Positions 1-7,022 of a stretch of DNA of 64,000 bases are shown piece by piece. A program made the translations under genes and the position numbers. The notes beneath the pieces are model-generated. The model had not been told where the DNA came from and searched no databases. It worked only from the letters and a program-made list of their open reading frames with translations. Where the stretch lies: contig CP060756.1 of the NCBI GenBank assembly GCA_023205875.1, positions 124,001 to 188,000 on the forward strand, read 5' to 3'. Each line of letters begins with the position of its first letter. Within the stretch, counting starts at the first letter, position 1. Origin of the DNA: Chloropicon primus. Lineage: Eukaryota; Chlorophyta; Chloropicophyceae; Chloropicales; Chloropicaceae.

Positions 1-828
1 GCACTCGTCCGCTGACTGAGCAAACGCGGGTGTCCCCATGTCCGAGACCATCGTCACGCCCATGCTGTTTGCGTAGGCCATTGCTTTCATGATCGAATCC
101 TTCCTTTCCCCCTTTGATGGTTTTGGTTGGAGGCTCCTCACCATCGCGATGGCCGTGTCCGTCAGAATTCCCGTCGGGCTGCCCCCAGCGTCTCTCTCGA
201 TCTTGCCCCCAAGCGGGTCCGGCCTTGAGGTTATGTTGGCCATTGCGAGGAGGTAGAAGTTGACAAGGGCTCTGTGGCCGTCCGCTCGAAGGATCAGCAC
301 CGGGTTGTCGGGCGTTGCTTGGCTAATCCAACCGGCGTTTGGCATCTCTCCCAGCTTTCTCTCGTCAAAACCATAGCCTATGAGCCACGCCCCGGGTTCG
401 AGATTCGCTGCTCGGTCGCGCACCCTCTCGATAAAGTCAGCTCTGCTGGTGGCATCACGAAGGTCCAATTGGGAGAGGAAGCTTCCTCCCATGATGAGGT
501 GGGCGTGCGCATCCACGAGCCCGGGAAACACGTACTTCCCTTCCAGATCCACTGCCTCGATAACGGATCCCTTTAGCCTCTCACGAACACCCGCCTCCTC
601 CCCGACATCTAGAATATCTCCCAGTGCGTTCGAGACAATCGCTCCTTTCCGCACAACTGCCTTCCCCGTGTTCAACGTGAAGTTGAAGAAGAATCTCGCG
701 GGGTGGTCTCTCGCTTCTGGTCCTCCTCCTCCACCTCCGCCCGATCTGTGCGACACAAACACGAGGACGAGGTACGAGACGCAAGCCACCAACCAAGTTG
801 TCCACGTCACCCACTTCGATCCCGCCAT
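1..828 (-). CDS. Amidohydrolase (YtcJ/LAF3-like), 5' part, runs off the left edge
   Basis: Metal-dependent amidohydrolase of the amidohydrolase_3 group. The first 276 residues read without a stop from the ATG at 828 to base 1, and the C-terminal half lies outside the window. A hydrophobic segment at about residues 8-26 (TWTTWLVACVSYLVLVFV) looks like a signal anchor or signal peptide. The family start is clear: a short beta-sandwich strand region, then VFPGLVDAHAHL with the two metal-binding His of the HxH motif, then GYGFDERKLG and ADGHRALVN. The substrate of these enzymes is usually unknown and nothing here shows it. A CAG/GTAAGT splice-donor-like site on this strand at about 1245-1250 could belong to a 5' UTR intron. 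The next gene, the Fanzor, is on the same strand upstream. Confidence 0.85.
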   Translation of the reverse strand, partial: MAGSKWVTWTTWLVACVSYLVLVFVSHRSGGGGGGGPEARDHPARFFFNFTLNTGKAVVRKGAIVSNALGDILDVGEEAGVRERLKGSVIEAVDLEGKYVFPGLVDAHAHLIMGGSFLSQLDLRDATSRADFIERVRDRAANLEPGAWLIGYGFDERKLGEMPNAGWISQATPDNPVLILRADGHRALVNFYLLAMANITSRPDPLGGKIERDAGGSPTGILTDTAIAMVRSLQPKPSKGERKDSIMKAMAYANSMGVTMVSDMGTPAFAQSADEC

Positions 829-1003
829 CCTCCTCCACGCACTCTGGAGCAGCACCTTATATCTCGATGACCTCAAACGTGGTCCGTTTCCGCCAAGTTC
901 GGGTTCATTGCAAAGATCGCGAGACGAAGTTTCTCTGATGATCACACCTCCCTCGCCAACGCCCTCCTCTGTCGCGCTCAAACCGCCCCCCGAACTCGCC
1001 CCT

Positions 1004-1034
<31 letters not shown>

Positions 1035-1399
1035 CTCCAGCGCCTCGAAGTGACTCCATGAGTGTACCGAACGAAGGCTCTCTTAACTCTTGTTATGGTG
1101 TTCAGACATCAGATCAAAAACAGCACACAGAAAAGTCACGAAAGGACGGTAAGATAATCACAGTCAATACTGGAAGCACAAAGGCAAGTTCTCCTTTCCA
1201 CTGAAAGAGAGAAACACGGAGAGAACGGAGACCGGCCCCTACTTACCTGTTAGTTTTCTGCAAAGGTCGTTTCACCGAGTTTGTAAGTTTCTCGGCAGGG
1301 TAATTCGGCCCTACCACGACCATTCCACCGTACATGAACGAATACTTCCGCCCACGCACGGCAGCCCGTACTAACAAACGTATGTGCAACCCTGAGGAG
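829..1399. other. Intergenic region between the amidohydrolase and the Fanzor stop codon
   Basis: No gene is seen. It holds the amidohydrolase promoter, a CT dinucleotide run at 1010-1034 and a good splice donor (minus strand) near 1245. About 1205-1399 directly follows the Fanzor stop, which is where guide RNA sequence is found in TnpB and Fanzor loci. Confidence 0.6.
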
Positions 1400-3571
1400 T
1401 TACACACTTTTTGGTTGACGCAAGTGCTTCAGGAGGACGTTGCGTGCCCCGTTCACATCCCGACCGCACTTGAAGCCACACTTCTGGCACTTGTACACCT
1501 CTGCTCCACCCAGGTTCTTCTTGATGTGTCCGCACCTGCCACAGGTCTTGGAGGTGTACTCCTCCGTCACGATCGCCAGCTCACTGCCGTGCAAGAGCAC
1601 CTTGGAAGCCAAGAACGTTCTGAACGCATAGTGCCTCAACGTCAAGAGCGTGCGAGCCGTCTTCTTCCTGATCACTCGGCGTCTCCCGTTGTTGTTCTTC
1701 TTCACCATGTCTTGGGACTTGAACTCCGGGAGGAGGATTGTGTCGAACCTCCTGCATAGATCGTTGGCTACCTTTTTGTGAAGCTCGTTCGTCAGACCTC
1801 GAAGTTTCTCCATGCAGGCGTATTGCTGTCTCTTCAAGTCGCGGCGGTCGAGGTAAGGGAGCTTCACCTTTGGGTCTTTGCGCTCGGAAATGATCTCATC
1901 AATCCTCCAGCAGAGGTTGAACAGCCTCGCGAAGCCTCGCTCGCCCTTGGCATACTCCCCGACGCCTTCTTGCGGCGAGTACGACGTCTGAAAGGTCCTG
2001 ACTCCCGGATCCAGGGCGACAACCTTCCGCTTGTTCTCAGGCTTCAGGGGTGGCAGGCGATCCCATGGCGTCGCGATGGGAATGTGCATGTGGAACTGCC
2101 CAAGGCGATTTCTTGTGATCTTCACGGCACCCTCGATCTTGCCCCCGGGGATCTCCTCCGTCAAGTACAGGGGCCCGCCGGCCATCTTCTTCTTGAACAC
2201 CTCCAGCTTGGTCCACTTGCGTCGTTTCTTGTGCTTCGTATCATCCTTGTGCCTCGTGTTTGGCCTTTCGATCGTCTCCACGTTCTTTAACTCTCTTGCA
2301 TCAATTTCAATAGTCCAAGAGCTCGGTTGCTGACGTTGACGATACTTGAGAACGAAGCGGTGCCCCTTCTTCTCGCCGCGCTCCTTCATCGCTTCCTGCT
2401 TCGCGGTGTTCGAATCCCATGCCTTGATGAGACTTCGCACGGCAGCTTGTCTGATGGCACAGGGGGTTTCCTTCAGCCAAGGATGCTTCTGATTCACAAA
2501 GGCCCCGCTAACGTAGTCCCGGTCCTTGGCCACTTGGAGGCGAAAAGCTCTGCCTCCAATTTGGCTCTCGAGTCTCTTCTCTCTGGCCGCGAAAAGCTCT
2601 GCCTCCTGTTTCGTCCATGGCCGTGGAGAGCATTGGATTTCTTTCAGCTCTTTCTCCAGGCCCTCAAAGACCTCAGGGCGTCGCGGTTTGGCCGTCACAA
2701 ATCTGTCCAGCAGGACGGTCCAAACCAGCGGAAAATCCTCCTTCTTGACCGCCTCCAAACACTTGTTGTATGTGAAACGCGCAGCTCCCATCCAGTTGCA
2801 AAGGCATTGCGCCTGCTCAGGGTTCAAGCGCATCCTCACCTTCCTCGTCCGTATCACCGTTCGCTCCGACAATAGCTTGGAGGTCTTCAGTTTCTGCTCC
2901 CTCTTCCTTTTGGCGGGCGACTGCAATGTCTCGACGGATACCACAGAATCTTCTGGAAGGTTCAAGCACGACCTCCATCCCGTCTTCGGACACTTTACCT
3001 CTACAAGTTCTCTCTTGATCGATGAGAACCAGGTCTTCTTCACGCTGTCGTCCGCCAAGCCACCCGGCTGCTTCCCTGCTTTCTTCCCCCTCTTGTTCTT
3101 CTTCTTCTTGCCCTTCTTCTTGTTCTTCTTCTTGCCCTTCTTGCGAGGCTTCTTGCGAGGCTTGCCTGACGAGCTCGAACTCTCACCCGCAGAGGCGTCC
3201 GCCTCCGGCCGCTTCCCCTTCCGCTTCCCCCCCCGCTTCTTGCGAGGCGTGCTCGAACCCTCCTCGAAAGCAGAGGCGGGGTCGTCCAGCGGCTTCCCCT
3301 TCCGCTTCCCCCCCCGCTTCTTGCGAGGCGTGCTCGAACCCTCACCCGCAGAGGCGGGGTCGTCCGCGGGAGGAAGCAGGCACAACGCGTAGAGCAACTG
3401 CAAGCCCTGATTCCAGAACGGAAGTAACGGCCGCTCCGTCGTCGGAGACTCCTGCCCCGACTTCGAAGCGCCCTGAGCATGACTCTCGCCAGAGTGCGAC
3501 CTCCTTGTGGAACTCGTCGAGCCACTCCCCTGCTTCTCCTTTTTCTTACGGCGCTTCCCTGATCGCGCCAT
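1400..3571 (-). CDS. Fanzor (eukaryotic TnpB-like RNA-guided endonuclease), intact frame
   Basis: This 723-residue protein belongs to the OrfB/TnpB-Fanzor family of RuvC nucleases. Residues 1-170 are low-complexity and very rich in Lys and Arg, with a tandem SSTPRKKRGGKRKGK repeat (79-93 and 106-120); this looks like a nuclear-localising extension that TnpB lacks. The OrfB-type N-terminal helix-turn-helix begins near 240 (RTRKVRMRLNPEQAQ...GAARFTYN). RuvC-I is VVALDPGVRTF with Asp521. RuvC-II is ILLPEFKSQDM with Pro615-Glu616. The zinc ribbon has Cys677, Cys680, Cys695 and Cys698, and RuvC-III is GRDVNGARN with Asp705. There are no stops or frameshifts, so it is either recently active or kept by selection. 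The length and the Lys-rich N-terminus fit Fanzor1 better than Fanzor2. No transposase gene lies beside it. Confidence 0.93.
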   Translation of the reverse strand: MARSGKRRKKKEKQGSGSTSSTRRSHSGESHAQGASKSGQESPTTERPLLPFWNQGLQLLYALCLLPPADDPASAGEGSSTPRKKRGGKRKGKPLDDPASAFEEGSSTPRKKRGGKRKGKRPEADASAGESSSSSGKPRKKPRKKGKKKNKKKGKKKKNKRGKKAGKQPGGLADDSVKKTWFSSIKRELVEVKCPKTGWRSCLNLPEDSVVSVETLQSPAKRKREQKLKTSKLLSERTVIRTRKVRMRLNPEQAQCLCNWMGAARFTYNKCLEAVKKEDFPLVWTVLLDRFVTAKPRRPEVFEGLEKELKEIQCSPRPWTKQEAELFAAREKRLESQIGGRAFRLQVAKDRDYVSGAFVNQKHPWLKETPCAIRQAAVRSLIKAWDSNTAKQEAMKERGEKKGHRFVLKYRQRQQPSSWTIEIDARELKNVETIERPNTRHKDDTKHKKRRKWTKLEVFKKKMAGGPLYLTEEIPGGKIEGAVKITRNRLGQFHMHIPIATPWDRLPPLKPENKRKVVALDPGVRTFQTSYSPQEGVGEYAKGERGFARLFNLCWRIDEIISERKDPKVKLPYLDRRDLKRQQYACMEKLRGLTNELHKKVANDLCRRFDTILLPEFKSQDMVKKNNNGRRRVIRKKTARTLLTLRHYAFRTFLASKVLLHGSELAIVTEEYTSKTCGRCGHIKKNLGGAEVYKCQKCGFKCGRDVNGARNVLLKHLRQPKSV

Positions 3572-3601
3572 GACGGTTATTAGGGTTTCACTCGCTGCCC
3601 T

Positions 3602-3621
3602 CCTCGTAACTCCTCGTAACT
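3602..3621. repeat. Short tandem repeat upstream of the Fanzor, half of a candidate inverted repeat
   Basis: CCTCGTAACT occurs twice in tandem, 31 bases before the Fanzor ATG. Its internal GTAACTCCTC (3606-3615) is the exact reverse complement of GAGGAGTTAC at 1394-1403, which spans the Fanzor stop codon. This could mark element ends or be chance. Confidence 0.35.
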
Positions 3622-3986
3622 ATAGATTTGCCTTGTCCAGCAAGTGAACACGAGAAAAACGCTTAGTGGGTTGTCCTTTGGGTGTGACCAAACTGGTATA
3701 CACTGGAATCCCACCAACAGGGGAAAACCTCCAACAACTCTGTGAACCTTTGACAGGAGGTCTTGGAGACCGTCGACGTCGACCGAGACAAGGAAAGGGA
3801 AGGGAAGTGGATTGTCTGGCGTGGGTTGTCTGGCCTTGGTTTGTGTCGAGTCCCCCCGAGGTGGGCATGCATTATGCCATCGTCGTTGTCGTTGTGACAA
3901 AGGAACGACCTCCTCCTTCCTTTTGACAAGACAGAAGACAGAAGACAACGCACATTGGGGGATTGAGTAGTGTTTTTGCGGACGCA

Positions 3987-6734
3987 ATGGGGAAGGTGCC
4001 TTTGCCTCCCATCTCGAGCTCGAGGGGGAGGGAGAAGAGAAAGGCGACCGCCACGCTTCCTGGGAGTCTGAGTGTTTACGAGCCGAAGCAGTCCAAGAGA
4101 GGGATTGACAGCAAATGCAAGGAGAAGTCCAAGAACAAGGAGAGCGAGGAGAGGCTCAAGCTCCTTCACAGCAGGAACAAGGCTTACATACAGCAGCTCG
4201 AGGAGAAGAGCAGGCAGATGCGGCAGCAGGCCGAGCAGGAGTCCGAGAGGGTGAGCGCCTTCCGGGACCGACTGCGGAAGCGCATCCTGAAGGAAGTCTC
4301 CCAGAGCAGCAAGGACTTCGCCATGATGAAAGCGGAGAGGATGCTCAAGGACAAGGCCGAGATGATGAAGCAGAGGGCCGATTCGAAGTCCAGCATTCAC
4401 AGGAACGACTCGGCCTCGCCCGGAGGGAGCCTGAGGAACAAGTTCGCGGCGTACAGGAGCGCCTCTCCCGGCTACTCGACGATTGGCCACCAGCAGAAGG
4501 TGAAGAGGCCGACGACGTCCTCGGGGACCGAGAGTCGGTCGCGGTCGAGGGTGACAGGCTTCGAGAATCTCAAGCAGCTTCAGCGGCCGCAAACGAGTCA
4601 TCCGAGCAAGCCCAGGTCCGAGCAGGTCCAAAGGCCGAACACGGCGCAGGACGACTCGGGGGAGGTCGCTCAGGGGAGCGGCAGGCAAATGGTTGCCAAG
4701 CTGAGAGCGAATCGCGTCATATCGAGCGCTTACGCGAGCACGCCGGCGACGACGAGCCCAACCGCCACGTCCCCGACCTTTGCGACCACGATAAAGATCT
4801 ACAGGTCCATCCAGTGCAACACGAACCCTTCCCTGAAGAGGTACCTGATGTGGAAGAAGCGGAACAACATCGCGTTCGAGGCAAAGGTGTTCACGATATC
4901 GGGGGAGAAGAACTTCTTCTACATGCGTCGCGCCTTGCTGGACCGGGGTTGGATCGAGAACAAGGACACCAACACGGAGTTCTTCGACCTGAAGTGGTCC
5001 CTGCACAGCGCGGACATCAAGCACATCAACCTGCGCCAAGACCAGTTCGTGAACCACTTTGAGCACGCTTCGAACATCACCACCAAGTGCGGCCTGCTCA
5101 AGACCTTCAAAGAGCACGCCCTCTCGGCCTCCGTGAACGCGTCCAAGTTCTACCCCAGGTCGTACGAGCTGAGCACGGAGGAGGGCAAGTGGGAGTTCGA
5201 CAAGGACTTCGAGATGACAGCGGCCTTGTCCATACTCAAGAGGGCCTGGGTCGATCTTCACACGGGGGAGAAGACTCGCCTGGACCAAACTGCCCTGGTC
5301 GCGATGAAGGCTTGGACGTTACGGCTGCAGCACGAGAGGAACCTGGTGGTAGAGGACTTGGAGGTGGACACGACCTGGCTGCCAAAGATAAGGAACCTGC
5401 AGTGGAACGAGATCCGGTCCTCTGACATCTTTTCCAAGCCCGTGGTGCCCAAGGAAGTTCTTGACGCCGCTGAGAAGAAAGTTCCCGTCAATCGTTGCAG
5501 CTGCCCTGCCCAGGACGAGGGGACCGAGGTGCTCGTGATAGAGGACAGCATGAGCACTGACTCGTCGAGTGCGTCCACGCAAGACGTCTTCCAAGCGCCC
5601 TGTCCAGTGGCCGAGGCCAATTCCTCGGAGGGCGAGGTCAACTCCTCGGAAAGCGAGCTCGACAAGCTTGGGAAGCTCCTGGGTGAAATCTACGAGAAGA
5701 ACCACCAAAGCTGCATGGACGGTATGCACAACATCTGGATCGTGAAGCCCGGGGGCAAGAGCAGGGGACGGGGCATCAGGTGTTTCAACAACCTGCAGGA
5801 GATCTGGAGTTACGTCAGACACGACCTGACCGAAAAGTGGGTGGCCCAAAAGTACATCGAGCGCCCATTGATAGTCCACAGGAGGAAGTTCGACATCCGC
5901 CAGTGGATCCTTGTCACGGACTGGAACCCGCTCACCGTTTGGATGTACGGCGAGTGCTACTTGAGATTCGCCGTCGAGAGCTTTGACTTGCTCAACTTGG
6001 ACGCTTACATCCACCTCTGCAACAACAGCGTGGTGAAGCACAGCGAGAGGTTCGACAGCGCGGCGAGCGAGATCGAGTCGGAGGGGAACATGTGGAGCAT
6101 GGAAAGGTTCGAGAGGTACGTTTCGGAAGAGCTCGGCGCGGGGAACGCGGTCAGGGAGGTCATCCTTCCCCAGATGAGGAAAATCGTGACCGACAGCCTT
6201 CGGAGCGCCCAGTGGGCCGTGAAGGACAGGAAGGAGACTTGCCAAGTTTTCGGGTACGACTTTCTGGTGGACGACTCCCTCAACGTTTGGCTCCTCGAGA
6301 TCAACTCGAGCCCGACGATGGAGGCCAGCAACGCCCTCACGGCTCGCCTCTGCAGGGAGTTCCAGGAGGACACCGTCAAGGTGATCGTGGACTTGCCGGC
6401 AGAGCAGCTGAGGAGGCAGAGGAGCGGCGAGCCGAGGCTCAAGCACGACGAAGCGCCCAAGGAGCTCGTCGGCAACTTCGAGATCCTGGTCTCGGACTCC
6501 GTCGTCGCCAGGCAGCCCAAGTACATCGGGCTCAACCTGGTGGTGGAGGGCAAGAGCCTGGCCAAGAGGTTTGCCCTGGAGAGGAGGAAGAGAAGGAAGA
6601 GCCAGATCTTCCTGGACCGGTCCGACCTCAACCTTCAGGAGAACAAGAAAGACGCTAGCCCCTCCAAGGACTTGTCCAGCAAAAAGATGGTGGACAACAA
6701 GCCCACTAAAGAGCCCCTTCAGACGGCCAACTAG
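3987..6734 (+). CDS. TTLL3: Tubulin-tyrosine-ligase-like glycylase (TTLL3/TTLL8 type)
   Basis: ATP-grasp ligase of the TTLL family, 915 residues; the TTLL3/8 branch adds the first glycine to glutamates in tubulin tails of cilia. The start is the first ATG in frame (MGKVPLPP), as no ATG lies upstream. Residues 1-260 are low-complexity with a basic, Gln/Glu-rich coiled-coil stretch. The catalytic region runs about 290-820. Branch signatures are LHSADIKHINLRQDQFVNHF, the WIVKPGGKSRGRGI nucleotide loop (about 585), FDIRQWILVTDWNPLTVW, HLCNNSVVKH and VWLLEINSSPTME (about 765). A Ser/Glu-rich insert sits at about 510-560. It is divergent from the Fanzor, with 415 bp between the starts. A TGTAA signal lies 26 nt after the stop. 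A tubulin carboxypeptidase is at 56.1 kb and meckelin at 12.9 kb. Confidence 0.88.
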   Translation: MGKVPLPPISSSRGREKRKATATLPGSLSVYEPKQSKRGIDSKCKEKSKNKESEERLKLLHSRNKAYIQQLEEKSRQMRQQAEQESERVSAFRDRLRKRILKEVSQSSKDFAMMKAERMLKDKAEMMKQRADSKSSIHRNDSASPGGSLRNKFAAYRSASPGYSTIGHQQKVKRPTTSSGTESRSRSRVTGFENLKQLQRPQTSHPSKPRSEQVQRPNTAQDDSGEVAQGSGRQMVAKLRANRVISSAYASTPATTSPTATSPTFATTIKIYRSIQCNTNPSLKRYLMWKKRNNIAFEAKVFTISGEKNFFYMRRALLDRGWIENKDTNTEFFDLKWSLHSADIKHINLRQDQFVNHFEHASNITTKCGLLKTFKEHALSASVNASKFYPRSYELSTEEGKWEFDKDFEMTAALSILKRAWVDLHTGEKTRLDQTALVAMKAWTLRLQHERNLVVEDLEVDTTWLPKIRNLQWNEIRSSDIFSKPVVPKEVLDAAEKKVPVNRCSCPAQDEGTEVLVIEDSMSTDSSSASTQDVFQAPCPVAEANSSEGEVNSSESELDKLGKLLGEIYEKNHQSCMDGMHNIWIVKPGGKSRGRGIRCFNNLQEIWSYVRHDLTEKWVAQKYIERPLIVHRRKFDIRQWILVTDWNPLTVWMYGECYLRFAVESFDLLNLDAYIHLCNNSVVKHSERFDSAASEIESEGNMWSMERFERYVSEELGAGNAVREVILPQMRKIVTDSLRSAQWAVKDRKETCQVFGYDFLVDDSLNVWLLEINSSPTMEASNALTARLCREFQEDTVKVIVDLPAEQLRRQRSGEPRLKHDEAPKELVGNFEILVSDSVVARQPKYIGLNLVVEGKSLAKRFALERRKRRKSQIFLDRSDLNLQENKKDASPSKDLSSKKMVDNKPTKEPLQTAN

Positions 6735-7022
6735 CCGAAAAGAGACGTGTCATTGCTTGTGTAATGTATTGATCCATCACCACCTACATCGGGGAGAACG
6801 ACAATGAACAACGCACCCCACATCATCCAAAGGCCTCCTCCCCTTCCCGCCCAGCTCTGCAGCTGTCAACAATTTTTAGATGCTTTGGATGATGTTCAGT
6901 CCGCGTCGTCGCGGGAGACAGAGACGACGACGCGAAGAGGAAGAGGAAGAGAGAGGAGCCGGTGAGGGGGAAGAGAGAGAGAGTCGCACGCACTCCAGGG
7001 TCCACGGTCCACTCCTGCGTCC

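Noticed and set aside
3663-5288. Long minus-strand open frame opposite TTLL3
   Set aside because: GC-rich antisense shadow. It has no domain, and the plus strand carries a conserved ligase.
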